Positions 36,054 to 44,389 of a DNA stretch of 64,000 bases are shown piece after piece. This DNA comes from Haliea alexandrii (GTDB lineage: Bacteria; Pseudomonadota; Gammaproteobacteria; Pseudomonadales; Halieaceae): positions 1,134,955-1,198,954 of the forward strand of contig NZ_RFLW01000001.1 of NCBI RefSeq assembly GCF_003719295.1, given 5' to 3'. The notes below the pieces were generated by a model. The model searched no databases, was not told the origin of the DNA, and saw only the letters and a program-made list of their open reading frames with translations. The position numbers and the translations under genes are program-made. Position 1 is the first letter of the stretch. The number at the start of each line of letters is the position of its first letter.

Positions 36054-36791
36054 TCATCCTCCGTGATGAAATATTGCGATGGTCCCTATTCCAGCCAACA
36101 GCAGTACTAGCTGACGTAGAGATTCCGCTGGAAACACCTGTCGGTGCAGGCCGGGAATCAAGTCTGCAGTGGAGATATAAAGAAAACTGGCAGCGGAGAT
36201 CGCCAGAATATAGGGCACCGCTACCGTTGTCTCTGCCAGCCAGAAGTAGGCAAAGATTGCACCGGGCAGGGTGGTAGCTGCGGACAGTGTGTTGAGTAAC
36301 AGCGCTTTGGTCCGGGCATAGCCGCTGTCGAGAAGAATTGCAAAATCCCCGACTTCCTGCGGTACCTCGTGCGCAATCACGGCGAGTGAAGCTATGACGC
36401 CAAGCTCGATCGAGTGGAGAAACGCAGCAGCTATCACAACACCGTCGACGAAGTTATGAAAGGCATCTCCAATGAGAATCAGTGGGGCTGCGCGCGCGTG
36501 CACTTCGCACCCCGCATCGTGGCAGTGACGCCATAGCACCAGCTTTTCCAGCACGAAGAACATTACCATCCCGCCCAATACGGTTGCCATGACTCCACGC
36601 GCGGGCGCCGAGGCCAGTGCCGCCGGCAGCATGCCTAGAAACGCGGCGCCAAGCAGCGTGCCGGCAGAATAGCTGATGAGGCACGGCACCAAAGTCTTGC
36701 GTGTGCTTTCCGAAAACAGCAGGAATAACGCGGCTCCAGCGATAGCACCTATGCTGCCTAAAATGCTGAAGCCAATGATCCACAGGAGCAT
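36054..36791 (-). CDS. ZIP-family metal transporter
   Basis: A 245-aa inner membrane protein with about eight helices. The metal-site helices show DAFHNFVDGVVIAAAF (about 109) and AVIAHEVPQEVGDFAILL (about 137), the HNxxDG and HExPxE pattern of ZIP importers for zinc or other divalent metals. A His/Cys-rich loop (LWRHCHDAGCEVHARA) between helices 3 and 4 could bind metal. It sits between DUF2202 and DUF1269 genes and may feed iron or zinc to a stress response. Base composition is a little lower in G+C than the neighbours. Confidence 0.88.
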   Translation of the reverse strand: MLLWIIGFSILGSIGAIAGAALFLLFSESTRKTLVPCLISYSAGTLLGAAFLGMLPAALASAPARGVMATVLGGMVMFFVLEKLVLWRHCHDAGCEVHARAAPLILIGDAFHNFVDGVVIAAAFLHSIELGVIASLAVIAHEVPQEVGDFAILLDSGYARTKALLLNTLSAATTLPGAIFAYFWLAETTVAVPYILAISAASFLYISTADLIPGLHRQVFPAESLRQLVLLLAGIGTIAIFHHGG

Positions 36792-36849
36792 TGGGTACGC
36801 CTCAATCCTTTTTCATGCCGACTTGAGAAAATCGGGAATCGCTACATGA

Positions 36850-37356
36850 TCAGGGGATAAGTGGAGCGGCCGGCTCTATTCCTTCAACCTCCACTTCGGG
36901 GTCGAGCTTTTTGATAATCCGCTCGAATCGCTCAACATCGTTTTTCGGAACATCGGCCATGATCAGCAGCTTGCCTTCATCAATGGCGGCCTCAAACGAC
37001 TGTAGCTTGGAATTAGAGAATGAGCCGCCGACAATGCCGGTAAGCACCCCGCCAACTCCCGCTCCCCATAATCCAACCAACAGCACCAGACCGCCGCCGA
37101 CCACAATGCCGGACGGCGGAAAAGCCAGGGCCGCCAAGCCAACCAGAAGGCCTGCGGTACCTCCCAGTTCCAGTCCGCGCTTGTACGCCGGCATAAAATC
37201 ATCGAAGTCCGGGCCGGCATCAGGCAGGCCCTCAACATCCACGTCATGCTTCGCGAGCACATAAATATGTTTATCCGTAACGCCTGCAACTTTCAGGTCG
37301 TTGACGACCTGACGCGCATGGTTCAGGTCAGGAGATAAAAAGCACAGTCTCTCCAT
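36850..37356 (-). CDS. DUF1269-type membrane stress protein
   Basis: A 168-aa protein. The N-terminal part (MERLCFLSPDLNHARQVVND) is a small alpha/beta domain, followed by Gly-rich hydrophobic helices (ELGGTAGLLVGLAALAF, GGLVLLVGLWGAGVGGVLTG) and a C-terminal domain with GKLLIMADVPKNDVERFE. This layout fits the DUF1269 family of unknown function, often near stress or low-temperature genes. ATG at 37356 is preceded by GAGG; a TTG at 37362 is less likely. Confidence 0.75.
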   Translation of the reverse strand: MERLCFLSPDLNHARQVVNDLKVAGVTDKHIYVLAKHDVDVEGLPDAGPDFDDFMPAYKRGLELGGTAGLLVGLAALAFPPSGIVVGGGLVLLVGLWGAGVGGVLTGIVGGSFSNSKLQSFEAAIDEGKLLIMADVPKNDVERFERIIKKLDPEVEVEGIEPAAPLIP

Positions 37357-37374
37357 CTTCAAATCCTCATTCCG

Positions 37375-37476
37375 CTAGACTACATATTTCACAATCAGGA
37401 AAGAAACGACTGCCAAACCCACGATTGTGCTCCCGAGAACCAACAGATTCCGCAAAGCAGCATTGTCTTTTCTCAT
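37375..37476 (-). CDS. 33-aa single-helix membrane peptide (small ORF)
   Basis: A very short gene with a good ribosome site (GAGGTGAAAGAC then ATG at 37476). The peptide starts MRKDNAALRNLLV and continues as a hydrophobic helix (LGSTIVGLAVVSFLIVKYVV), with positive charges at the N-terminus, like many regulatory or stress small membrane proteins. It ends 18 bp before the DUF1269 start in the same direction, so it likely leads that operon. No homologue is recognised; translation is supported only by the ribosome site and composition. Confidence 0.55.
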   Translation of the reverse strand: MRKDNAALRNLLVLGSTIVGLAVVSFLIVKYVV

Positions 37477-37866
37477 GTCTTTCACCTCAACGAAATGAAG
37501 GGCCGTTAGCGTGAAGCGAGCTTGCGGTTAGCTGCGTCTGGTGCGCTGCTCCTATTTCAGGCGCCTCACAGTCCCATACGGTCCATTTCATGTTTAACGC
37601 AATAGCCATGGTCTTTTCAAGTCCTTTGTGTTTTCCAGGTCATACGGGCGGGCGGGCCCCAGGGCTGAAATGCCTCTTTGAGTGAGCGTCGACGAATTGT
37701 TATTGAGGTCGGCAATGACAGCGCTACAGGTGAAGTTTTTTCCACCTGGCTGTCGTTCGACAGGTTTGCTGGCTACACGGTGGAATACACGATAAATCTT
37801 GCAGAACGGGACCAAAAAAAGCCCGGCTCTTGCGAGCCGGGCTTTTTCATAGTTGCAGAATCGGCC
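37477..37866. other. Gene-free, lower-G+C intergenic region
   Basis: About 390 bp. It should contain the promoter for the leftward small-peptide/DUF1269/ZIP/DUF2202 unit and ends in the terminator at 37814-37847. Short open frames here have no ribosome site or recognisable features. A block GGGCGGGCGGGCCCC near 37647 is a G-rich patch. Confidence 0.5.
37814..37847 (-). terminator. Bidirectional Rho-independent terminator
   Basis: Seven A, then GCCCGGCTC - TTGC - GAGCCGGGC, then five T: a perfect 9-bp stem with A and T tracts on both sides. It lies 20 bases past the TonB receptor stop on the minus strand. Confidence 0.92.
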
Positions 37867-40341
37867 CTAGAACGAGTACTTGGCCCTGACGCCGAGAATA
37901 CGGCCTTCATCAACGAACTGGCTGTGGGTGCCGGCCAGCACCGGTGTGTCAAAGCTCTGCACCAGCACTTCTTCATCGAAGATGTTGCGGCCGTACGCCA
38001 TGATTTCCCAGTTCTCGCCGCGCAACCCGGTGCGCAGGTTCACCTTGCTGTAGGAGTCGATACGGTCGATGGGGTCGTTGTCGCCGCCAGGCTCAAAGCT
38101 ATCCCGGTAGGTCGCTTCGCCCGAGAGGAACAATTCCAGACCATTACTCATCGGGTAGTCGTAGTCAAACGTGAATGTACCCGTGTACTCGGGTGCGAAG
38201 GTTGTCGTAGCGCCGGACAGGTCGTTGTTGGTAAAGCCGCCTGGCGTGCCACAGAGTGGGTCTACGTCAAGTTGTATGGCGGTACACGGTGCGTCCACGA
38301 AGGAATCGTACGTGGCGTCCAGATAGGCACCGCTCAGGCCCAGACGCAAATGGTCAGTCGCCTGCCACAGCATATCGACTTCCAGGCCCTTGATCTCCGA
38401 CTTGGCGGCATTGGTAACCCCGAAACCGAGACCTTTGAAGATTGAGGTCTGCAGGTTGTCGTACTGGGTATAGAAGGCCGCCCAGTTGAGTGTCATGCCA
38501 CCGTTCAGCAGTGTGTGCTTGCCGCCGACTTCGAAGGCATCCACCTCTTCATCATCAAACTCGAAATCCTCGTTCGGGTTGGTGGGATCGTAACAGGCCT
38601 CAACCGGCTGGCCGGGAACGCAGGGGAAGGCGCCGGGTGTCAGGTCACCGGGTTCGCCGTCGTCGGCATCGGTGAAGCCGCCGCTCTTGAAGCCCTGGGA
38701 GAAGCTCGCGTAGAGCATGCTGTTCTCGGTGGCGTCCCACTGCACGTTGACTGATGGCAACCACTTGTCGGTGCTGCGTTCCTGTTCGTAGTCGTAAATA
38801 TAGGCGTTGAAGCTGGTCGCCTGAATGAAGCGCAGGAAGAAGTCCTCCGAGGGATTATCCATTCCCGTGATGCTGTCACTGAGGAACTGGTTGGTGTCCA
38901 CTTCCTTGTTTTCTTCCGTGTAGCGAAGGCCCACCGTAACCCGCACGCGGTCGCTGAGGTTGAATGTGCCCTGGCCAAACACGGCGAAGGAGTCGGCGTC
39001 CTGGTCGTAAAGGTGGTTGCGGCCAATCTGTTCAGCCGAGTAAGCGCCGCCGCTGACCAGTGCAAACAGGCTGTTGACACCCAACAAGCCCGGCACCAGG
39101 CCGTTCATGTTCGCATCCAGGGTCACGCGGCGGTCAAACTTGAGGGTACTTTGTTCGTAATATACGCCTGCCACGTAGTCGAAAAATTCACCCCCGGGTG
39201 AAGCAAAGCGGAACTCCTGGCTGAACTGTTCGAACTCCTGGTTATCGTCCCGATGGATAAACTGCAGCGGTAACCAGTCGACGTCTACGCCGTCGATATA
39301 CTGGTACTCCGACCACCCCGTGGTTGAGGTCAGGGTGCCACCGGGGAGCTCGTAGTCGATGTTCAGGGCGAAGTTGTCGAAGTCTTCGTCACTGCCGTCG
39401 GGGTTCTTGCCAAGGCCCAGGCTGCCGCTGCCGACGCCGTTATCCTTGAAGGCAACAAACTCCCGCTGCCCAATCTCGTCAAAGTCAGGGAAATAGCTGT
39501 CGGTCAGCAAGTAGGCGATGGTGGCAAAGGCCGAGCGGTTGGGAAACAATTCGTCGCGGCTTGCCGGGTCCAGGTAGCGCTTCGTGGTGGAAGGCGAACC
39601 AATGCGCTCGTACTCGGTGTTGCTGTATTTGAAGTTTACGCTCAGCTCGTCACTGGGTTGCCAGACTGTTGTCAGGCGGAAGGCAGTTTCATCGATCTCA
39701 CCCTCGGAGCGATTGAGGAATTCGTTGTCCATGTAGCCATCAGTCATGCGCGTTTTGAATGCGAGGCGTGCCGCGAAGGTGTCGGTCAGCGACCCCTGTA
39801 CGAAGCCTTCCAGCAATTGCCCATCGTGTGATTCGAAGCTGGCGGCGATCTCACCGCTGAAGCCCTCGCCCGGGTCCGGTGATGCGCTGATGATATTCAC
39901 GGCCCCGGCAACGGTGTTCTTGCCGAACAGGGTGCCCTGTGGCCCGCGCAAAACCTCTACCCGTTCCAGGTCGAGAAAGCCTGAGCGATACTGGCGGCCG
40001 CGGCCCATGTAGATGCCGTCGATATACATGCCCACCGATTGCTCGAACCCCTGGTTGTTGCCTGAGCCGACCCCGCGCAGGTAAATGTTGGTGTTGACCG
40101 ATGCGGCCGCGACGTACAGGTTCGGAACGTAGTCTGACAGGGCCTGCATGTTGGGAATGCCCGCGCTCTGCAGTTGTTCGCCCTGTATGGCAGAAACAGA
40201 GATAGGTACATCCTGCAGACTTTCTGCGCGCTTCTGCGCGGTAACAATAACCTCTTCGAGTTGCTGGCTGTAAGCCAGTGGGGCTGCGGTCAGCACGGTA
40301 AGTGCTGCAACGAGCGGAGCCTTGCGAAAATGGAAAGCCAT
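37867..40341 (-). CDS. TonB-dependent outer membrane receptor
   Basis: An 824-aa receptor: signal peptide (ends PLAYSQ), TonB-box/plug start LEEVIVTAQKRAESLQDVP, plug domain with NIYLRGVGSGNNQGFE and RVEVLRGPQGTLFGKNTVAG (about 130), and a ~22-strand barrel ending GVRAKYSF, where the final Phe is the usual BAM signal. It imports a scarce substrate using TonB energy; the ligand cannot be read from sequence. This subfamily is abundant in marine gammaproteobacteria that use diverse organic compounds. It is transcribed alone, divergent from fumC, with a strong terminator downstream. Confidence 0.92.
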   Translation of the reverse strand: MAFHFRKAPLVAALTVLTAAPLAYSQQLEEVIVTAQKRAESLQDVPISVSAIQGEQLQSAGIPNMQALSDYVPNLYVAAASVNTNIYLRGVGSGNNQGFEQSVGMYIDGIYMGRGRQYRSGFLDLERVEVLRGPQGTLFGKNTVAGAVNIISASPDPGEGFSGEIAASFESHDGQLLEGFVQGSLTDTFAARLAFKTRMTDGYMDNEFLNRSEGEIDETAFRLTTVWQPSDELSVNFKYSNTEYERIGSPSTTKRYLDPASRDELFPNRSAFATIAYLLTDSYFPDFDEIGQREFVAFKDNGVGSGSLGLGKNPDGSDEDFDNFALNIDYELPGGTLTSTTGWSEYQYIDGVDVDWLPLQFIHRDDNQEFEQFSQEFRFASPGGEFFDYVAGVYYEQSTLKFDRRVTLDANMNGLVPGLLGVNSLFALVSGGAYSAEQIGRNHLYDQDADSFAVFGQGTFNLSDRVRVTVGLRYTEENKEVDTNQFLSDSITGMDNPSEDFFLRFIQATSFNAYIYDYEQERSTDKWLPSVNVQWDATENSMLYASFSQGFKSGGFTDADDGEPGDLTPGAFPCVPGQPVEACYDPTNPNEDFEFDDEEVDAFEVGGKHTLLNGGMTLNWAAFYTQYDNLQTSIFKGLGFGVTNAAKSEIKGLEVDMLWQATDHLRLGLSGAYLDATYDSFVDAPCTAIQLDVDPLCGTPGGFTNNDLSGATTTFAPEYTGTFTFDYDYPMSNGLELFLSGEATYRDSFEPGGDNDPIDRIDSYSKVNLRTGLRGENWEIMAYGRNIFDEEVLVQSFDTPVLAGTHSQFVDEGRILGVRAKYSF

Positions 40342-40530
40342 GGGTTAACCCTTTTTTGTCAGCTGTTATAAGAATTATGTCTGGCCCTCTGCGGGGCCAG
40401 TGACGCACGATCAATACTAGGTGATTACCTCCCGCCGACACAATACCCCCGCACGGCTTGCTGTTGCGCCCTTGCCACAGCAGTCTGTTACGCTGATCGC
40501 TCGCTGACGCGTTCATGAAGGGAGGGTGCA

Positions 40531-41910
40531 ATGACAACCCGTACAGAGACAGACAGCCTTGGCGACGTGCAGGTGCCCCGCAGCGCACTGTATGGCGCGC
40601 AGACCCAGCGCGCGCTCAATCACGCCCAAATCGCTCCCCGGCGCACCATGCCGCTGCCTTTTTTGCACGCAATGGCCCTGCTGAAGTCCGCGGCCGCACA
40701 GGCCAACGCGCAAGTAGACGCGCTGAGCCCGGCGCTGGCAGCGGCGATTGTCGAGGCGGCGGAGGCGGTGGCGAGCGGGCACCACGACGATGCCTTTCCG
40801 GTACCGGTGTTCCAGACCGGGTCCGGCACCAGCAGTAATATGAACATGAATGAAGTGGTGGCGAGCCTGGCCAGTCGTGCCCTGGGTGAGCGTGTGCACC
40901 CCAACGATCATGTCAACTGCAGCCAGAGTAGCAACGACGTTGTGCCTTCTGCCACGGCCCTCGCAGCAGCCCGGGAGATCCGCGCGCGTTTGCTGCCCGC
41001 GCTCGGGCAATTGGAGGACGTGCTGTGCCAGCGGGGTAATGAGCTCGAGGCTGTGGTGAAGACCGGCCGCACGCACCTCATGGATGCCATGCCGGTCACG
41101 CTAGGTTTCGAGCTGCGTACCTGGGCAGCACAGTTGCAGGACTGCCGCCAGCGGCTGACCGATCTGCAGCCGCGGTTGTGTGCGCTGGCGATTGGCGGCT
41201 CCGCAGTCGGTACCGGCGTCAATGTGCCTCCGGGCTATGTGGAAGCATTGCTGCAGCGCTTGAGCGAGCGCGTGGGGTTCAGCCTGACCGCGGCTGCAAT
41301 GCCCTCGACGCGGATGGCCGCTCAGGAGACTGCTGTGGAGTGTTCAGCCGGCTTGCGCAGCATCGCGCTGGTCCTTATCAAGATGGGCAACGACCTGCGC
41401 TGGATGAACTCGGGGCCGCTCGCGGGCCTGGGCGAACTGCAGCTCGAGGCGCTGCAGCCGGGCTCGTCCATCATGCCGGGCAAAGTGAATCCGGTGATTC
41501 CGGAAGCGGTGTTGATGGCCGCTACCGAGGCGCTGGGCAACGATGCGACGGTCGTGCTGGCGGCGCAGTCGGGGAACTTCCAGCTTAACGTCATGCTGCC
41601 GCTCATTGCAGACAAGCTGCTGGACAGCATCGCGCTTCTCGCGGGGAGTTGTGCATCAATGACGGACTGTCTGGCGGGGCTGCAACCGCTTGCCGACCAC
41701 GCCGCGGCAACGCTCGCGCGCAACCCGGTACTGGTTACCGCCCTGAATCCCGAAATTGGCTACGAGGCCGCGGCGGCCATTGCCAAGCGGGCGGTCGCGG
41801 AGGGGCGGCCGGTACTCGATGTGGCCGAGGAGGACACTGGCATGTCACGTGACGCTCTCGCCCGCTTGCTCGACCCCGGACCTCTCGCGCGCGGAAACCA
41901 CGGGGAGTAG
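40531..41910 (+). CDS. fumC: Class II fumarate hydratase
   Basis: A 459-aa member of the fumarase/aspartase superfamily. FQTGSGTSSNMNMNEV near residue 95, VKTGRTHLMDAMPVTLG near 178 and the signature GSSIMPGKVNPVIPE near 311 define class II fumarase, which interconverts fumarate and malate in the TCA cycle without an iron-sulfur cluster. The length matches E. coli FumC. ATG at 40531 follows GGAGGGTGC. The gene is divergent from the TonB receptor, and 103 bp separate it from the barrel protein downstream. Confidence 0.92.
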   Translation: MTTRTETDSLGDVQVPRSALYGAQTQRALNHAQIAPRRTMPLPFLHAMALLKSAAAQANAQVDALSPALAAAIVEAAEAVASGHHDDAFPVPVFQTGSGTSSNMNMNEVVASLASRALGERVHPNDHVNCSQSSNDVVPSATALAAAREIRARLLPALGQLEDVLCQRGNELEAVVKTGRTHLMDAMPVTLGFELRTWAAQLQDCRQRLTDLQPRLCALAIGGSAVGTGVNVPPGYVEALLQRLSERVGFSLTAAAMPSTRMAAQETAVECSAGLRSIALVLIKMGNDLRWMNSGPLAGLGELQLEALQPGSSIMPGKVNPVIPEAVLMAATEALGNDATVVLAAQSGNFQLNVMLPLIADKLLDSIALLAGSCASMTDCLAGLQPLADHAAATLARNPVLVTALNPEIGYEAAAAIAKRAVAEGRPVLDVAEEDTGMSRDALARLLDPGPLARGNHGE

Positions 41911-42013
41911 GGTGCAATTGATGAGAATCGACCGGGTTTGACGTACCCCTGAGTCGCGCAATCGGCGATGCTGACAGCCACTTGAGAAAACGTGTGCTGT
42001 AAAGGAGTCGCCG

Positions 42014-42871
42014 ATGTCGCTGCAAACAAGTCAACGTGTGCTGTCCGGTGTGCTCTTCATGCTACTTCTCCTGCCTTTGTCGGCAGCCGCCCAGTTGCCC
42101 CTCAATATTGAAGAATTGCTGGTAACCGGCAGCACACTCAAGCTGCAGACCTTGCTCGGCTATAGCAGCACGGATCGTGTCCTCTCCGGCGGTATGCCGG
42201 TCATCCCGGGTACCTCGCCACTTCCGCTCGTCGATCACCAAACCCGTTCCGCAACGGCGGTTACGCGGCTGCGTTACGGTCTCAGTCGTACTGTCGAGAT
42301 CAACGCCAGTGTGCGGCGAACCCGCGTCGACTGGCAGCGCCCGGGAGCGTCCGGTGGCGGCGACGAATACGCGCTGGGGCTGGGAGCCAACTGGTTGGTG
42401 TCACCGGATACGAAAACCCCGGCGCTGTTGCTCACGGCCGGCCTCGATGCGGTGGAAACCAGTTGGCTGGCACCGGATGAACGTTACTTCGGCAAGTCGC
42501 TGCGCGCCGGGGCGCACGTCTACCGTGCGCTTGATCCAGTGGTACTTTCCCTGGCGGTTCTCTGCGAGTGGCGCGGCGCGCGCAGCATCGGTCCAAGTCG
42601 TTACTACCCGGGCGACACCCTGCGCCTGCAGCCACAAGTCAATTTTGCGGTGAACCCTCGGGTAACACTGATCGGCGGGCTCTCCTGGCAATATGCGGAA
42701 GCCGACCGTGTCGATGCGGTGCGCCCTGCGGGCAGCCTTTACCAGACCGATCTCTCTTTCGGCCTGGGCCTGCAAGCAGGCCGCGACTCAATCATTTTCG
42801 TTGACACGCGTGTCGCCACCAGTGGTGGTCGTGGTGCCAGCGTGGGTGTCGACTGGCACTACCAATTCTAG
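42014..42871 (+). CDS. Exported outer membrane beta-barrel protein (possible FapF-like pore)
   Basis: A 285-aa protein after a strong AAAGGAG site. Signal peptide about 1-27 (ends AAAQ). A short stretch (LPLNIEELLVTGSTLKL) precedes a row of alternating beta strands such as ATAVTRLRYGLSRTVEINAS and VTLIGGLSWQYAEADRVD, ending VDWHYQF with the final Phe expected for BAM-inserted barrels. About 12 strands could be fitted. Resemblance to phenol-pathway 'transporter' barrels or to FapF is by architecture only. It heads a group with a small exported protein, a small membrane protein and a C39-like protease, so it may be their export pore. Confidence 0.72.
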   Translation: MSLQTSQRVLSGVLFMLLLLPLSAAAQLPLNIEELLVTGSTLKLQTLLGYSSTDRVLSGGMPVIPGTSPLPLVDHQTRSATAVTRLRYGLSRTVEINASVRRTRVDWQRPGASGGGDEYALGLGANWLVSPDTKTPALLLTAGLDAVETSWLAPDERYFGKSLRAGAHVYRALDPVVLSLAVLCEWRGARSIGPSRYYPGDTLRLQPQVNFAVNPRVTLIGGLSWQYAEADRVDAVRPAGSLYQTDLSFGLGLQAGRDSIIFVDTRVATSGGRGASVGVDWHYQF

Positions 42872-42944
42872 CGTGGGAGTGGGGATGGGCCTGCCATGAG
42901 GGCAGGGTCCACAGCAGGATAACCTGTGTACAAGGAGACGTACC

Positions 42945-43274
42945 ATGAAAACACTAACGGCAATGAGCAGCAGCCTGGCGCTGGCTGCATTGATCTTCAA
43001 CCCACTGGCGGCGAGCGCGGCGCCCACGCAGGACACACCCTGGGTGGCCAGTGCGTTCGGCAGCGCGGGCACGGTACCGGAAGGCGCCACGCTGCTCGCC
43101 GCGCCGGAGCTGGCATCCAGTACCGGGCGACTGGCACCGCTGGCGGTTGCTCTCGGTATTGCGGGTGTGGACATCGCGCTGATGTCGTTTTATTGGGGGA
43201 TCTATGTTCCCCAGTACGGCGGCGGTGGTGGTTCCTGCGCGGTGTGTAACAACTCGAAATTCAATTCCCACTGA
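42945..43274 (+). CDS. Small exported protein with Gly-run and CxxC tail (candidate secreted/amyloid subunit)
   Basis: A 109-aa protein with an ideal AAGGAG ribosome site and a signal peptide ending ASAAP near residue 27. The middle is Ala/Gly/Ser/Thr-rich, then a hydrophobic segment (LAVALGIAGVDIALMSFYWG) leads to YGGGGGSCAVCNNSKFNSH at the very end. C39 proteases cut after Gly-Gly, so a 13-residue CxxC peptide could be released; alternatively the CxxC tail recalls the one reported for FapB/FapC amyloid proteins. Family not recognised. A terminator-like hairpin follows directly, which would make this the most abundant product of the unit. Confidence 0.7.
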   Translation: MKTLTAMSSSLALAALIFNPLAASAAPTQDTPWVASAFGSAGTVPEGATLLAAPELASSTGRLAPLAVALGIAGVDIALMSFYWGIYVPQYGGGGGSCAVCNNSKFNSH

Positions 43275-43284
43275 GTAGGCCGGG

Positions 43285-43331
43285 CAGCGCCCCATCGATG
43301 GGCTATGCTGTTGTCGTGGGGCGCTGTTTTT
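43285..43331 (+). terminator. Terminator/attenuator inside the C39-barrel locus
   Basis: CAGCGCCCCA and TGGGGCGCTG pair perfectly over 10 bp across a 22-base loop, followed by five T. It lies between the small exported protein gene and the two downstream genes, and may allow partial read-through. Confidence 0.7.
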
Positions 43332-43363
43332 CTGTCAATCGTGTAGACGTCTAGGAGGCCTGG

Positions 43364-43660
43364 ATGCGTGACCCTGCCCTGGAAAAAAAGCTCAGGGATT
43401 ATCGCTTTGAGCAACTTGAATTGCGCCACTCAATCCGCCTGCTGTTTCAGGGCAGTGTGGTGCTGGTGAGCCTTGTCGCCCTGCTGGTGGCCCTGTTCCA
43501 TGAGCACTGGCCCATGGCGGTGTTTCTGGCCCTGGCGGCGGCTGGTTTGGCCCTGGTTAGCGGGATATCGGCGCTGTTCAGTCGTCGTTGTGCACTGGCG
43601 GACCTGCAGCGGGAGTTGTCCCCCGGCGAGACCTATGAGCCGCCTCGTAGCGTCCTTTAG
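43364..43660 (+). CDS. Small two-helix inner membrane protein
   Basis: A 98-aa protein with a strong AGGAGG site. A charged N-terminus (MRDPALEKKLRDYRFEQLEL) precedes two hydrophobic helices (about 30-50, VVLVSLVALLVALF, and 55-70, AVFLALAAAGLALVSGI), then a polar tail (ADLQRELSPGETYEPP). The family is not recognised. It overlaps the start of the C39 protease gene by 26 bp, so the two are likely made together, and the helices may hold the protease or exporter at the inner membrane. Confidence 0.65.
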   Translation: MRDPALEKKLRDYRFEQLELRHSIRLLFQGSVVLVSLVALLVALFHEHWPMAVFLALAAAGLALVSGISALFSRRCALADLQRELSPGETYEPPRSVL

Positions 43661-44312
43661 GCAAGTCGCCCTGCGTGGCTGGGTAGTCCAGTTTGTACTG
43701 TGCCTTGGGAGTGTCCTGGCAGCGCCGTCGCTTCATGCCGGCGAAGCCGTGGCCTTTCGTTCCTGGCTTGAGCTGCGCGATGCCGGGGTGGTCAAACAGC
43801 AGCGTGATTTCTCCTGTGGTGTGGCGGCACTGGCCACCTACCTCAGTTTGTACCTCAATACATCGGTGTCCGAGGCCGAGCTGCTGCAGTTATTGCAGTT
43901 GCGCGGTGACGACTGGGGATTGCCCCAGGACTGGCGCGAGCAAGGCGTTTCCTATGCCATCCTTATGGCCCTCGCGGCACATCACGGTGTGCAGGGAGCG
44001 GGCCTTGCGGTGACACCCGAGCGCCTCATGTCACTGCGTGTACCGGCGATCGTGCGTCTGCAGGTGGACGGGGGTGCGCATTTCAGCGTGTTACGGGGCA
44101 TTGATCGCGCCGGGCGACTGCACCTGGCTGACCCGAGTTGGGGTAATCGCCAGCTGAGTTCGGACCGCTTCCTCGCCATGTGGCTGGACCCGGCGCAGAA
44201 CGCGCAGGTGGGGACTCTGCTGCTATTGCGTAGCGACAGAAGCAAAGTGCAGCCGCTTGACGGGCCCGACACACTGCAGCCGCGGCGGCCCCTGGTGCGT
44301 GCGCCCGGCTAG
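43635..44312 (+). CDS. Exported C39-like cysteine protease (FapD-like)
   Basis: A 225-aa protein that begins inside the previous gene. N-terminal signal/anchor (about 14-35: WVVQFVLCLGSVLAAPSLHAG), then one C39 domain: KQQRDFSCGVAALATYL carries the catalytic Cys near residue 58, GAHFSVLRGID the His and ADPSWGNRQLS the Asp. There is no ABC or membrane-transport domain, so it is a stand-alone protease, as in FapD of the Pseudomonas functional amyloid system, which is also about 225 aa. Its likely target is the Gly-rich tail protein encoded just upstream. Confidence 0.8.
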   Translation: MSRLVASFRQVALRGWVVQFVLCLGSVLAAPSLHAGEAVAFRSWLELRDAGVVKQQRDFSCGVAALATYLSLYLNTSVSEAELLQLLQLRGDDWGLPQDWREQGVSYAILMALAAHHGVQGAGLAVTPERLMSLRVPAIVRLQVDGGAHFSVLRGIDRAGRLHLADPSWGNRQLSSDRFLAMWLDPAQNAQVGTLLLLRSDRSKVQPLDGPDTLQPRRPLVRAPG

Positions 44313-44389
44313 TGCCTGCGGCGGCGTGTCGTTGGCAGCGTTGACAATCCCCTGTGGCTGGCTAAGGATGCGGCTTTCGCGTGGGTGGA

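Noticed and set aside
37678-38445. A 255-codon plus-strand frame over the terminator and TonB receptor end
   Set aside because: It crosses a strong terminator and runs antisense to a complete receptor.
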